From Strigamia acuminata (taxonomy: Eukaryota; Arthropoda; Chilopoda; Geophilomorpha; Linotaeniidae), in the NCBI GenBank assembly GCA_949358305.1, contig OX442323.1:5828001-5892000 (forward strand): 64,000 nucleotides of DNA. The letters are read 5' to 3'. Every line of letters starts with the position of its first letter. Position 1 is the first letter of the stretch. The position numbers and the translations under genes were made by a program. Under the pieces are notes generated by a model, which was not told the origin of the DNA, did no database searches, and saw only the letters and a list, made by a program, of their open reading frames with translations. Below, one piece after another: positions 41,776 through 54,500 of this stretch.

Positions 41776-42780
41776 TTTGCTCCTTTTAATTCAGTGCTCG
41801 GTTAATTTTGAAGCAGTTCATCTGCGAAAAGAGGAATGTTTTTGGTTAGGTTTGAGGTATCGTGAGGCATGCCTAATGAAACGGGTCAAAATTGGGTTTG
41901 AAAGTGCATTTGCTTCGCTTTCTCGTATTACCATCCTGGATGATGCGAGTATATTATCAAATATTTCCGTTTTTTTCCCAGAAATGCCTCTGACGCGATA
42001 TTGACGTCGGTTTTTCGAGTAAATAAAAATTTGAGTAGAGGTGCAACCCAACACGAACGGCGCTGTATAAAATAGCTAAAAGAAAGGTTACGCTCTAAAT
42101 ATTTAATAGACCTGGAATATTTTTGCTGATCAATTAAGGCAATCCGCCAAAATTTTTTTTTTTATTTTATTTTATTTTTTTTTATTTTGGGAATAATTTT
42201 CCGTCCACAATTTATTTTTATTAATATTTCTGCGGAGTAATTCGCTTATTAACACTACAAAGGTAAAATTAACTTAATGATGACAATCCATGATGTTTCC
42301 ATGGGAGCATTCTGATTTCATCGCAGATAATGTAATCGATAAATGATGAAAATCTCTTTCAGAAATGTTCAAAGCAAAGGAAGAGGAAAAAAATAAATGT
42401 AATTGAAATATAACTTGTTTGGATGACATTTGAGAACAGAAATACCAGAAGAAAACCTTCAAAACTCACACAAAAAAAAATCTTTCTTTCTTCCTGTAGG
42501 TTTCATAGAATGGACAACAGTCGCTAGTATTTCCTATATCGTTTAATAATAAACTCGAAATTCTTTTCTATTCAACATCAGAATGAATTATTGACTACAA
42601 TACGAGCAATATCGATCAATTAACCATTAAAACCCGCACTAAAGATGAAATATTGACCACAAATCCAATATTTCCCAACACAATTTAATATTTTAAACAA
42701 TTTTTTAAAATATACAAAATAAATATTGCAATTCACCTTGTTTTTAAGGAGTTATCTATTTCGCTTAACACTACTCTCCG

Positions 42781-42793
42781 GTTGCTAAGCAAC
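42781..42793. promoter_or_regulatory. X-box-like palindrome GTTGCTAAGCAAC
   Basis: Near-perfect RFX half-sites (GTTGC…GCAAC), followed within 50 bp by GGTTGCTAGGGC and GGGGCAACCAC. It is about 1 kb upstream of the mucin-like gene. Function unknown. Confidence 0.4.
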
Positions 42794-45075
42794 CCTCGCA
42801 TCTGTGGTTGCTAGGGCATTACTGTTGCAAAGGGGCAACCACCCGAATGGAAAACCTTTTTTTCCGATTTGAGAAACATCTAGAAATCATCGACACATGT
42901 ATACATTGTATATTTATATACACCCTTTTTCCCAATATTCCAGATTTCAAATACACATTTCCCCTTTGTAAATTGTGCAACCACACCCACGCATGTACAA
43001 TAAACCGTTCTTTTGTGGTTACCAACACCTGCCTTTCCCCAGCGTAATGTAAAGTCAATATTTACGCGATTATTTTGCGCTACATCTCGTCCCATCGCGA
43101 GAGAAATGATCGAAAAACGTGTGCGAATTTTAAGAAAATGTAGCGAAGCAGCCACGCGAGCAAACGAGGTGTTGGTCAGCAGAAAAAAAGGAATATATCC
43201 AACGCTTGAAGCTGATGGATGTGTTTGCCCTCACGGGGTGTCTTAGTAGCCAGATAAAAAGGGTTTTATCGTCTTTACGGCTCTTGGAAATGAGTGGAAT
43301 GGAAGGAAAAATTCAAGTGGCTCTTTAGTTTGATACCACGTTTGGATTTGAGTGTTTTATTTATTTTATTTATTTTTTTACTTGTCATGTCAGAGTTTAA
43401 AGTTACTCGTAGACGGATTTTCATTTCAATGCATTTTTCCATCGAAATGCAGTGCAATTACAGCTCTTTTGCATCATCTTGAAGTTATTTGAGATGAAGG
43501 GTTTCGTGTTGCACTTGCAAATTAAATACTTAGCAAAAAGGATTGTTATTGGAACTGTTATTGGAGTGAGTCATAGGTCCTGTATTGGTTTTCTTATGTA
43601 TAGAGTGACTGGACATTCGTGGATGTATATCAATATGTTGTAATATTTTTTTTGAAAAAATTAAATTTTTTTTTTATATTAATTATTTGTGTATTGGTGG
43701 AGGGGAAATATGATTAGATTTTTAGTTATTCTGTGTAATGTTTTTTTTTATATGAAAAACTGTTATTCTTCTGTCAATATGCCAAGAGACATTTCTCTTG
43801 TAGTCATGGCTACCAAACAACACTCATCCAAACATAGAATTTTCGATTTATTTGTGTAGTGGTGAAAGAGTTACAGTTGGTTGTTACACTATTCTAATTT
43901 ATTATTATTATTTTTTGTGTGTGTAAATTTTGTATTTTTGATTTTGTGAGAATTTGTTGTTAGGGGTTTATAGAGTCGGCTTTTCTGCAATACGTGCGGC
44001 GGACTCGCATCTTCGCTCGCAAAATGTTGGAATTTTAAATCAAAAGAATTCGGATGACTTACCAAACTGAAAAATTAATCCAGTGGATAGTGGATGATTC
44101 GTTGTTGGTCGATTCATTCGGTTCGAGTGTCTGGACTCGCTTGGGTTTGAGCAAAGCACGGCAATGCTACTGCAACGTTCCAGCCTTTATGTGCTTACTC
44201 TTCATGTGCTCAATCGATCTTCTGCTGCGAGCATGACATCATGTGTGACGTCATGCCTTTTTGGCACGATCATGTTTTAAGAGTGGAAAAATTTGAATAA
44301 AAAATTAATCAAGTGGGTTTTCCGTGTGTTTTATTGGACAATTATTATTATTATTGTTATTATTATTATTTTTTTTAAAATATGGATTCTATTTTATATT
44401 TAATTACCGGTATTTTAGATTTTTAATTTCAACTCGGAATACTATAAAAATATTATATTATGTTATTGAATACGCTATTTTGTTGTGTTATTGAATTACA
44501 TGTTTATTTATTTTTTTTAAATAAAGTATGGGAAGGTATTTAATGTTAAAATAAAAAACAGTTGAATGTTTTGAATTAAAATATTTATTTAAGTCGTTCG
44601 AGTAATTTTTGAGTGGGAATAACTTTACAAAAGAATAAAATTATAAATATCAAACAAATCTAACGAAGGATAAGAAAGTCGCAAGATATTTAATTTGGAT
44701 TGTGAGTTTGTGACAGATAAAAAAATATGTTAAAATATATTTGAACAAAAAAATAGAGAACACCATGAAAACCATGAAAACGATCACGGTAAGCCGTTTC
44801 TGGTCTGTGCTTTTGTCTATCGACTCCATAGTTTTGATAATATATGACGTCACAAACAAATTCAAGATCACGAGAACTGCAATTCGTGATCTTCATCGTA
44901 GGACGAACTCTCGAACTCACTATAATTTTATGAATGGAAAAAACATTTTAATATAATATACAAATAAATTTAAATTATTTTAATCATTATAATAATCAAA
45001 AAATTAAAAAAATACAAAACTACTTATCCTGGTGGCAGTACACAGTCTGTAGTTAGGAGTAATAATGAGGCTCAG

Positions 45076-45080
45076 CCAAT
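45076..45080 (+). promoter_or_regulatory. CCAAT box upstream of ALDH16A1
   Basis: CAGCCAATGGGAG lies about 90 bp before the ATG, with a second CCAAT at about 45092. Its position fits a proximal promoter element. Confidence 0.4.
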
Positions 45081-45164
45081 GGGAGAAAAACCCAATCACA
45101 ATCCCCCTCCCCCCCCATCATAGTACTGTCACGTGTCACAACATCAAGAGGGAAATTCGAAATC

Positions 45165-48100
45165 ATGGCTGCTAATTTAGCAACTGTGAGTGATGCGAGG
45201 GATATTTTCCTAAACATGGACTATGTAGAGAAATTAGAAAGTGGTTCATTAGTTAAGGTAATGCGTAAATTTATTTAAAAGTTTTATAAAATCTTTAATA
45301 ATTTTTATCGTATCAACTGCAGGATTGGTTGGCACTTAATCCAAAATTTGGATTTTTCATAAATGGAGAGATGAAAGTTCCAAGCGAAAGAAAATCTTTT
45401 TCTGTTAAAAATCCGAGTGATGATGCTTGCATTGCGTTAGTTTTGGAACCGAAGGAAAATGATATAAAAGAAGTTGTCGAATCCGCTCACGAGGCATTTC
45501 AATCATGGTCGAACGTGGGCGAAACAAGAGCCAGACTTTTATATCGGTGTTATATAATCTTTTAATCAATCGTTGATTACGGGTGATAATTAATATAAAA
45601 TATTGAATTTTTCTCGTTGTTTTAGCCTCGCAAGGAACATTCAAAAACACCAGCAATTATTCAGCGTTGTAGAATGTACGCAGACGGGTAAAACAATCAA
45701 CGAAGTGAAAAATTTCGACATTCCACAAATTATTCGTTCGTTTTACTACTATGCCGGACACGCGCAATTGCGATATACAAAATCAAAGGCTAGAACTGAA
45801 GTACCACACGCTGTTACGGTTGTAATACCTTCGTGGAACTTTCCGGCAATGCAAATTGCTAAAATGGCAGCGCCAGCTTTAGCTGCCGGGAATACAGTGA
45901 TAGTTAAAGATGTCACCAAAACGCCATTATCTGCTTATTTTTTGGCTGAAATGTTCCGAATTTCAGGGTATTAAGCAATTAATAATTTTTTTTTAAATTT
46001 AAATTTGGACTGTTTTATTGTTGTTTATTTATGTAGATTCCCGGATGGTGTGTTCAATGTAATCAGTGGTACTGAGAAAAGTATTACAGAGGGATTGTTA
46101 CGACACAATATTGTCCGAAAAATTTCGTTTGTTGGCTCGTTTGAGACCGGGATAGAAATACGTCAAATGGTTGCTGGTCGTGAGAAACACACAAGTTTGG
46201 AATTGGACGGGAAATGCGCTTTAATTGTGTTCGATAACGTGGATCGAGATAGCTTGATTGAAAAAATTGTTTTTGCGGCTTTTTCTCATAATGGACAGGT
46301 ATTATTTATTTATTTAGGTATTTATTTATTTATTTTTCTACAAAAATTAAATTTTTGTTTATTTTAGTCCAATTTTGCTGCGTCCCGATTGCTGATTCAA
46401 GAAACGATTTTTGAAGATGTAATTTCTAAATTGAAAATTCGGATGAATAAATTACGCATTGGAAAAGGGTTGGATAAAAAGATGGATTTCGGTTCAATTT
46501 TTAATGAAAATCAACTGAAGATTATAAAAACTCACGTAGAAACAGCCAAACAAAATGGAGCAAAGGTTTCATCCAATTTTTATTTACAAATTTTTGTTTT
46601 TTAATTTTTTTAAAATTATTTAGGTGTTTCAGCCTTTAATTTCTACAATTCCCCATGGAAATTACTTTCTGCCAACCCTAATTACGGATATTAATCCAGG
46701 TTCAGTAGTTGCCACGGAAGAGATTTTAGGTCCAGTGTTAGTGGCATTTCCCTTCAGAACTGCCAAAGAATCGATAGCCATGGCTAATAATTCGGCTTTT
46801 GGTCTCGCTGCCGGTGTTTTTACCGAGAACAGTGCTCTGGCAATGGAAGTTGCGTCTAGTCTCAAAGTCGGAACAGTTTGGATAAATTGTTATAATGTTT
46901 TCGATGCTGCGGCTCCATTTGGCGGGTGCAAACTGAGCGGTTACGGACGACACGGTGGAAAAGAGGTTTTAAATTAATTGATTTCTAATTTTGAAATGAA
47001 GTTTTATATTTGTTTTTAATGTTTTCAGGGTTTGAATGAATATCTGAGGCCGATTGGATCATGGAATGAAAATAAATGTTCATATTCATTCGTTGAGGAT
47101 GAGGATGTAGTTTATTTGCCTCGGTATTACAGTGATTATTTGAAATGCAAATTTTAACTAGTATTGTAATTTTTTGTGTGTGATAGAATTACTATTAATA
47201 CTACGTATGAAATGTATATTGGTGGTATACATACACGCCCGGTTGGTAAGTTATCAAGGAAAATATTTAACCGGAGAGATGAATTGGTAGCTGTAGTAGG
47301 GGAAGGCAGTCGGAAAGATATTAGAAATGTAGTCGAAGCAGCCCAGAAAGCCCAGATAGGGTATTATATTACGTTCAAAAATGCAATTTTGATAAAAAAA
47401 AAAATACAATTTTCATTCTAAAAGTGCAATTTCCATACATTAAAATGGAAGGTGCATTTAAGGAATGTAGATTTTCATTTTCATCAATTTTTGAAGATAC
47501 TAACGTAATTTTTAATTTACCAGCTGGGCAAAACGCATTGCCCACAACAGAGCACAAATTCTCTATGACATTGCTGAGAATCTACAGTTCAATTGCAACT
47601 ATTCTTACAGCTTTGTGGAATTTGAAGCAGCAGTTAGGGCCATACGTCACTGGGCGGCATTGTACTATACACTTGGTGGCAAAGTAAATGTAAGATTTAA
47701 AACAAATGTTTCTTTTTAAAGTAATTAATTTACATATGTATAATATATTTAGGAAACAATTTCGTCGTACAAAACTATTCAGGTCAACGAACCAATCGGA
47801 GTCATTGGAATATCTTGTCCGGATTCTGATTTTTGGCCCTTATTATCTTTTGCCACTCTTGTTGCCATGGCAATTGCATTTGGTAATACTGTAGTCGTTA
47901 TTCCGAACAAAACGAATCCAATTCCAGCTTTAAACTTAATAAAAGTTCGTTTGTTTGTTTTTTTATTTTTATTTTTTATTTTTAAGAAAACTAATGCAAA
48001 TTTTTATCATATAAGGTGTTTGAAAAATCCAATGTTCCGGCTGGAGTCATCAATATCGTAACCGGCGATCAGGACATCTTGGCCGAATGTTTAGCTCAGC

Positions 48101-48312
48101 ATCACAACATTAATGCATTGTGGTATTTCGGAGGCAGTGACGGATGTACGAAGATGGAACATGCTTCTGCGGAGAATTTAAAACGCAATTGGATTGCTGA
48201 TCTAAATTCAATCGATTGGATTAAAGGTTTTATAACTCAAGACAAATATTTATGCAACGCTGTTAGTTGTAAAACAATATGGCTTCCAATCGGCAAATCG
48301 CTCGCTAATTAA
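45165..48312 (+). CDS. ALDH16A1: ALDH16A1-type tandem aldehyde dehydrogenase homologue (794 aa), predicted inactive
   Basis: Eleven exons (45165-45257, 45323-45546, 45626-45967, 46037-46298, 46368-46565, 46624-46965, 47029-47123, 47187-47360, 47524-47689, 47753-47944, 48016-48312) join to 795 codons, against 802 aa in human. Domain 1 is a full ALDH fold (VTVVIPSWNFPAMQIAKMA, PFRTAKESIAMANNSAFGLA, VGTVWINCYN). Domain 2 is short, as in ALDH16A1 (EMYIGGIHTRPVG … VNEPIGVIGISCPD … INALWYFGGSDG … CKTIWLPIG). The glutamate of LELxGK is kept (LELDGK), but the catalytic cysteine segment, normally GQxC, reads GQSNFAASR, so Cys302 is absent. Mammalian ALDH16A1 has also lost it. It probably acts as a scaffold or partner protein. 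Confidence 0.94.
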
Positions 48313-48943
48313 GATTGAAATCAGTATTTTTCTATTCATATTTCAATTTGTGTAAGTTACATGCATTGTAAATTATTATTAAATTGTAACTTAAAGTATT
48401 TTGACTATCAACAACCGGAAATACATGGCAGGAGTGCGTTGTGTTTACGACTGAAAAGTTTCAGATCTTAATTGATTTGATCTGTAAAATAATGCGGAGA
48501 AGCAGTGAGAGGGAGGTTTTCAGAGTTGCTGATTGTGTGTGACAACTGTTGTCAACTTCCCTATCCCTACGACCTGAGATGAGAACTTGTACTAATGAGT
48601 GTCACGTGGAGTTATGAAATCAGCGGAAGACCAAACTTACAAACACTGCCAGTACAGGGCAAAAAGTGGTTGCCACCTGGTCGCCAAGTGGTCGCGATTG
48701 TCCCTGCCAAAATCATCAAACTAATTCTTAACACTTGTAAGTTTTGCAGCTTTATTTAAATTCAGTTCATATTCAAACCGTATAAATAAAAATTTATGAT
48801 TAATAATTTATATGATATGGGAACTTAAAACGTAAAATTGCGTAGGTAAAAATTCAAAATTTCCGCCAATTTTACCCATTCTTTAACTACAGCGTTTTAA
48901 CTATGGCATTTGAAATGAGAGCCTAAAAATTTACAAAAAGAAA
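48313..48943. other. Intergenic; contains one copy of a direct repeat
   Basis: Segments at about 48,455-48,530 and 48,810-48,945 recur at 51,070-51,150 and 51,150-51,285 (shared phrase CAAAATTTCCGCCAATTTTA). No coding sequence. Confidence 0.65.
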
Positions 48944-49222
48944 ATGTATATCCTGAGAATCAAACTGGATGAATTGATGAATAGTAACGAGCGACGGGTG
49001 GTGATCGCTGTCATAACGGGACGAGGGAAACACAGCGTTGATCAAGTACCGCGACTCAAACGTGGTGTGATTAATTATTTGTGTACAAAAGTATTACGTA
49101 AGGAGAATAATTTTAAAAAAAAATTATTTTTTTTAATATTTGTTTTTATTTGTATTTTATTTTTAGGTATCATGAAAAGCAAGCTGGTTCAATTGAAGTG
49201 GTATTGACGAGAAAAGAGAAGG
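48944..49222 (+). pseudogene. Relic Smr-domain fragment
   Basis: Two exon-like pieces encode part of a Smr domain as in N4BP2-type proteins: VVIAVITGRGKHSVDQVPRL, then KRGVINYL, and after an apparent intron YHEKQAGSIEVVLTRKEK. The available donor (TTAC|GTAAGG) and acceptor (TTTAG|G) do not keep the Smr frame, and no other part of a host protein is present. I read it as a decayed fragment. A real short gene cannot be excluded. Confidence 0.55.
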
Positions 49223-49431
49223 TTTGACTTAATATTTTTTTATTCATAAATTTTAATTTTGTTTTTCTTGTTTTTAAATGCAAAAATAATATGTCGGTAG
49301 GCTACATTTGATATTTCTTTAACATTTATCATTTTTCAACATCTGCCATCATGTTAACGGTATAATCGTAACTTGATTAATTGTTGAGAATACATGACCG
49401 CGAATGATTTTTAATTTGATTTATTAATTGG

Positions 49432-50235
49432 TTATTTCTTGGAGGTTTTTTTCACCTTTGTGTTTGGTTTGCGTAGCTGCTTCTGTGCTGGATGCGGTGG
49501 CGCCGGCCTTGGCAGATGTTGGATCGGCGCAGGACACGGAGCAGGATACGGCGCAGAACAGGACGCAGGACACGGAGCAGAAGACGGCTTAAGTTGGAAA
49601 GGTTGCAACAGCTGCTGCTCTTGCTTTGCATTCTCAAGGTGGCTGTTGTTGGAGATGGTTTGATCGCTGGACGTTTTACTACTCCGATCCATGCACCCAT
49701 GGTCCTCGTTGTGCGTGTGGACCTGCACATCGGGTGTCTCCTTGCAGCAAAGTGGTAGGTGGTTTGCATTTTTACACAACCTAGATGAACAAACTCAATT
49801 AACATTGAGTTTTATTTACATGTATTTCGAATTTGTCACCTGGTAGATTCTCTAAGACATTCGGTGTTAAAGCAGCGAAATCTGTGGACTTTGTCCTCCG
49901 GTATGATGGTGTGAAACGAGCAGTACGAACACTTCTCCACGTACGGGATTTGAGCCAGCCGGTTCGCCTCCTCCTGCATCTTGCTCCGCTCACGACGTCG
50001 GAGAGCACGCTGCGCGGTAAAGCTTTGAGCAGAATGCGCGGATGACGGCAACGAGTTTGTTACGTCCATTTTCTGACGTCGGAAAGCGCACTCGCGTCTC
50101 TTAGAGCCTGAAAAATTGGCAAAATCAATCAAAAGTCATCAAAAATTCCATTTTTTACCTCTTGTAAAATCCGTTCGTTCCGCGAATGATTTTACTGCTC
50201 CAATTCCCTCATTTTGTACATGTACGATGTACAAA
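49432..50235 (-). pseudogene. Chimeric CEP135 / RNF216-like RBR fragment (inverted)
   Basis: On the minus strand, 50235 to about 50060 copies CEP135 sequence from 51985-52230 (end of one exon, intron, start of the next: KRRECAFRRQKMDVTNSLPS). At about 50040 it switches to a TRIAD/RBR ligase fragment resembling RNF216 (MQEEANRLAQIPYVEKC, then VHRFRCFNTECLREST). A good intron (49839-49781) then leads into LCKNANHLPLCCKET and a Pro/Ala/Cys-rich tail with stop at 49432. The frame is open across the fusion, but the RBR part just after the junction is out of its proper frame. Probably a rearranged pseudogene; a transcribed chimera is possible. Confidence 0.7.
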
Positions 50236-50345
50236 ATCTCTTTGTAGAAAAGCTCGGTGATCGGTTGCGGCCCGCAACCGATCAGAGATCTTTTATCTAG
50301 AAATGGAAGACAAAATCAAACGTAAGTATCTTTTAAAAACAAAAA

Positions 50346-50960
50346 TTGCAAATAACATTTCATTCCACGTTTAGTATTTCTAAAAAACAAGGACACTCAA
50401 CCACAGTTAAAAATCGAAACAGCAAGAAAAACAAACCACCTAATGACACGCGACACATGTTTAGACAAAACGATCTGCTCCTCGAAGAAATCTACGAGTG
50501 CGCCGACGGACATTTGTTTTGCACAGCGTGCATTCGGCAGCACACCGAAGTGCACATCGGGCTAAACAGATTGCAGATGCCATGCATGTACCCACACTGC
50601 AAACAGAAATTCTCACCGTTCATGCTGCTCAAAGCTTTACCGCGCAGCATTCTCTCCGTCATCGTAAGCAAGATGCAGGAGGAGGCAAACCGGCTGGCTA
50701 AAATCCCGTACTTGGAGAAGTGTCCATTCTGCCCGGTTCACACCAAAATGCCGGTGGTCAAAGTCCACAAGTTTCGCTGCTTAAACCCCGAATGTCTTAG
50801 AGAATCTACCAGGTGACAAATTCAAAATGCATGTAAATAAAACTCAATGTTGATTGAGTTTGTTCATCTAGGTTGTGTTAAAAATGCAAACCACCTACCA
50901 CACTGCTGCAAGGAGACACCCGATGTGCAGGTCCACACGCACATCGAGGACCATGGGTTG
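50346..50960 (+). pseudogene. RNF216-like RBR E3 ligase fragment
   Basis: Encodes a partial RING-between-RING segment: YECADGHLFCTACIRQHTEV, MPCMYPHCKQKFSPFMLLKA, MQEEANRLAKIPYLEKCPFC, VHKFRCLNPECLREST. After an intron, the NANHLPHCCKET exon has an extra T (TTGTGTTAAAAATGC against TTGTGTAAAAATGC in the inverted copy), which breaks the frame. This arm and the inverted copy at 49,680-50,030 form an imperfect inverted duplication about 0.6 kb apart. The rest of an RBR ligase (RING2, catalytic Cys) is missing. Confidence 0.75.
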
Positions 50961-51509
50961 AATTTGGTGTGTTTAATTTTCTTCGTTCTTTTTTATAGCA
51001 GTGTTTCCCAAACTGTGAGGCGCGAGCTGATTGTTGGGGCGTAATGGCATTATTGTAACAATCTACCGGTAACTTGACTGAAAAGTTTTAGATCTTAATT
51101 AATTTGATCTGTAAAATCTTGCGGCGAAGCAGTTAAGAGGGAGGTTTTCATATGATACGGGAACGTAAAATTTTGTAGGAAATAATTCAAAATTTCCGCC
51201 AATTTTACCCATCCTTTAACTACAGCGTTTTAACTATAGCATTTGAAATGAGCGTCTTAAAATTTACAAAAAGAAAATGAATATACGCATATACATATTT
51301 ATTTGGTAATTTAAAAACTAATATTATTTATAACTTAATTCTACGATCGATTATTAATTTATTACACATAAAAACTATGTTTGAAATTTCTTCGCGAGAT
51401 GGCGTTGCGGACAATAATCATGGCGGTGCGGAATTTGAAGTTTTGAATTCGCATCACTTCCACATCCACCAAACAAAACGACGAAATAACCACACACAAA
51501 AAACCGCAG
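50961..51509. other. Intergenic upstream of CEP135
   Basis: Carries the second copy of the direct repeat also found at 48.45-48.95 kb (about 51,070-51,285) and the presumed CEP135 promoter with GAGATGGCGTTGCGG at about 51399. No coding sequence is recognised. Confidence 0.55.
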
Positions 51510-54500
51510 ATGGCGACGACAGCAACAGCAACAATGCGATTCAGATCGCTGCGTAAAAAACTAGACCAGTTAGGCTTTAAGCAAGCCCTGAGCGCAGAAT
51601 CCGTGTGCTTGGTCGAAAAACTACTTGCCGAACTCGAGAAATTAAAATCATATCGATCGCCCGTCAAATCGAGACCCGCAGCGGCAAGTACAAAAATAGT
51701 CGCGATTATCTACGCATTTCATTGATTATTTCAATTTACTTTCAGGCGAATATCGGAAATCGTTTAGACGCATTCACTTCGCAAATTAAGCAATTAACGC
51801 AGGAGAATAACCAGTTGCATCAGAGCTTGATGAAGCAAAGCGAAGCCAACGACACGATGAATCAAGGTGCAAACGATGCGAGAAAACGTCCACAAAAACC
51901 CGTTTCGACGTTTGTTTTTGTTCATTTCAGAGCTGAGGAATAAAATTCGGAAACTCGAGCACGACAATTGTGATCTGCGGTTCGTAAACTCGCAGTACAT
52001 GTACAAAATGAGGGAATTGGAGCAGGAAAATCATTCGAGGAACGAAAGGATTTTACAATTACAAGAGAAAGAGGCGCAAGCGATCATCCAAATTCGCGGG
52101 CAAGGTAAAAAAAATGAAATTTTTGATGACTTTTGATTGATTTTGGCAATTTTTCAGGCTCTAAGAGACGCGAGTGCGCTTTCCGACGTCAGAAAATGGA
52201 CATAACAAACTCGTTGCCGTCTTCCGCGCACGCTGAGACACCGGCGTACGTTCACGTCGATGACCCCTACGTGGCCGATATGCTCCAAGTGGCCGACAAG
52301 CGAATAACTCAACTCAGGAAGGAATTAGCCGAGTTACAATCCGTTGTTGACGATTTAAAATACACAAATGAGAATTTACATCAACAGTTGGCTGTAAGGG
52401 ATAACGAAATTGATAGGCTCAATCAACATTTCAGTAGAAACGAAGCCTTGACCACTTGTGTTGATGAAATGATGTCACGAGCATCGCACGAAAAGGAGTT
52501 GCAGTTGTCTAGAGACAAGGTTCGGGGATCTGACGCTTTTTATTGGGTTTTAAGTGATTTTATTTTTAATTTTAGGTTTCTAAATTGGAAGATGAGTTGG
52601 AGAGTTTGCAACTGCAACTGTGTAATTCGTTGAAACAGAAAGATATATCTGAGAATTGCGTTAAACAGTTGACTAATCGCAATAAGAACTTGGAGCACGA
52701 GGTGCATCAGTTTAAGAATATGACGGATAGAATTCAGGACGATAAAGAGAAGCTTCTTAGGACGTCTGTTAGTGAGATTGGAGAGTCTGCTGTGAGTTTG
52801 GGATCGGTTTTGGTCAATTTTTTCTTTTCTTTTTTAAATATTTTGACGAATTTTGTTGTACAGTTGAATTAAATTTTAGGGGAAATTGAAAAAAAGTTTA
52901 AGAGATCTTGACAACTTGCATAACGAGTTGTGCAATGTACGAAAAGTAAGAATTAAAAGCGATTTAAATTGGATTTTTTACTTTTTTATTTCAATTTTTA
53001 TAGATTATTGTCTTTTTTGAATTAAGTTTTTGATTTTTTGATGATTTTTATTTTTATTTTTTTTTAGGATAACGCGAGTCTGAAATGCGATAATGAGAAA
53101 CTCGAAGGAATAATCGAAGCGAGAGAAGAGGAGATTTATCGTTCGGAGAATGAAAAAACGCTTTTAAATGACAAACTTACCCAACTGAATTCACTAAGTA
53201 AATTTAATTAATTAGTTTTTCATTGAAATAATTAATTTAATTTAATTTTTTTAAATTTTTTTTAAAGAATTGCAGCTTGAATCTGAAGTGTCGTCACTCA
53301 AGCAGTCGTTGGAGTGCAAATGCGCGTGCAAATGCGGCAAAAAACCGTATTTTGCACGATTCGATGCGAATTTAGACGAAATCCAAAGAACTTACGGTAA
53401 AGCCGAGTGTTCTAAACGAAGGGATTTTAATCGTTTCGCGAGCGATATTCATCCTCAACCGCCCGTTGTGAGGGAACATAAAGGACTCACGCATAAATCC
53501 AGACATAAAGTGAACGAATCCGCGTCTAAATCGTTGCCACCGACGGTCGCGTTCGGAAGAAGAGCCATAACACCTCCGCCAAGGCTTGAGAACACAAAAT
53601 GTAAAAATGTGAGGTTCGGTCGTTCGCCTTCGCCCAGTGAAGAAGGAATTCATCGTCAGCCGTGTCAGACGCGTGACGCAGCAACGAAAGATATGCAAAG
53701 TGCTTTGCAAATTAAAGCGTTGGCGGAGGAACGAGATTATTATCAAAGGTGCTTCGAATCGTTGAGAAATCGAGGCGAGGGAGTTACGTCTCCACCAACT
53801 AGAGACACCGTAATTGATTTTAATTACTTTTGATGATTGTTTTACAAATTTATCTCATTTTTTCCAATTTTTTTTCATTGTTTAAGAATTCTTTTCCACA
53901 TTTTTTCCACATTTTTTTCCATTTTTAAAAGTTTTTTTCATTTATTTTTCAATTCTTTCAATTTTTTCTTATTACAGAAATTGGAAAGTACTTTGGCAGG
54001 AAATGTAAAGGAGTTGATCAAAGAGCGGGACGAATTAAAGAAACGTCTGAACAAAATGGAAGAGCAAAACGTTGAATTTGAGTCTTTCCTGAAGGAATTG
54101 AAGGCCGAAAAGGATCAAATCCAAAAACAGTGCAGGGAAACAGAGAAGGAAAGGCGGCGGTTGGAACAAGAGATCTCCGTGGGCAAATCAGCGGCCGAAA
54201 GGTCGTTGAACCGCCGATTGGAGCGCGAGAACGAAGTTGTCAGCCAGGATCTACAAAGCGTAATAGTGGAAAGAGACACGTTGAGGGATAAACTAAAATT
54301 GGCCACGGAGACGCAGATTCAGGAGAGACGACGCCTGGATAAACAAATTTCTTGTTTCCAAAACAAACTCAGAGAAGTATGTACAAAAAAATGCTTATTC
54401 AGCTTTTTAAATTAATATTTTATATTCGATGCAGAAAGAAAACCAATTTATCGACGTTTGCGCACAATCCAACGCGTACAAGACACAAATGACTCAATTG

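Larger units (their letters stand above)
41776..45164. other. 3.4-kb gene-poor AT-rich interval
   Basis: Only short ORFs without recognisable content occur. Noted items: an X-box-like palindrome (42781-42793), poly-A/T tracts, ATT microsatellite at 44341-44370, and two CCAAT-like elements before ALDH16A1. No RNA gene is evident. Confidence 0.55.

Noticed and set aside
43013-44236. Several 60-90-codon frames in the gene-poor interval
   Set aside because: Short, AT-rich, no splice-supported extension or homology. At this base composition such frames occur by chance.
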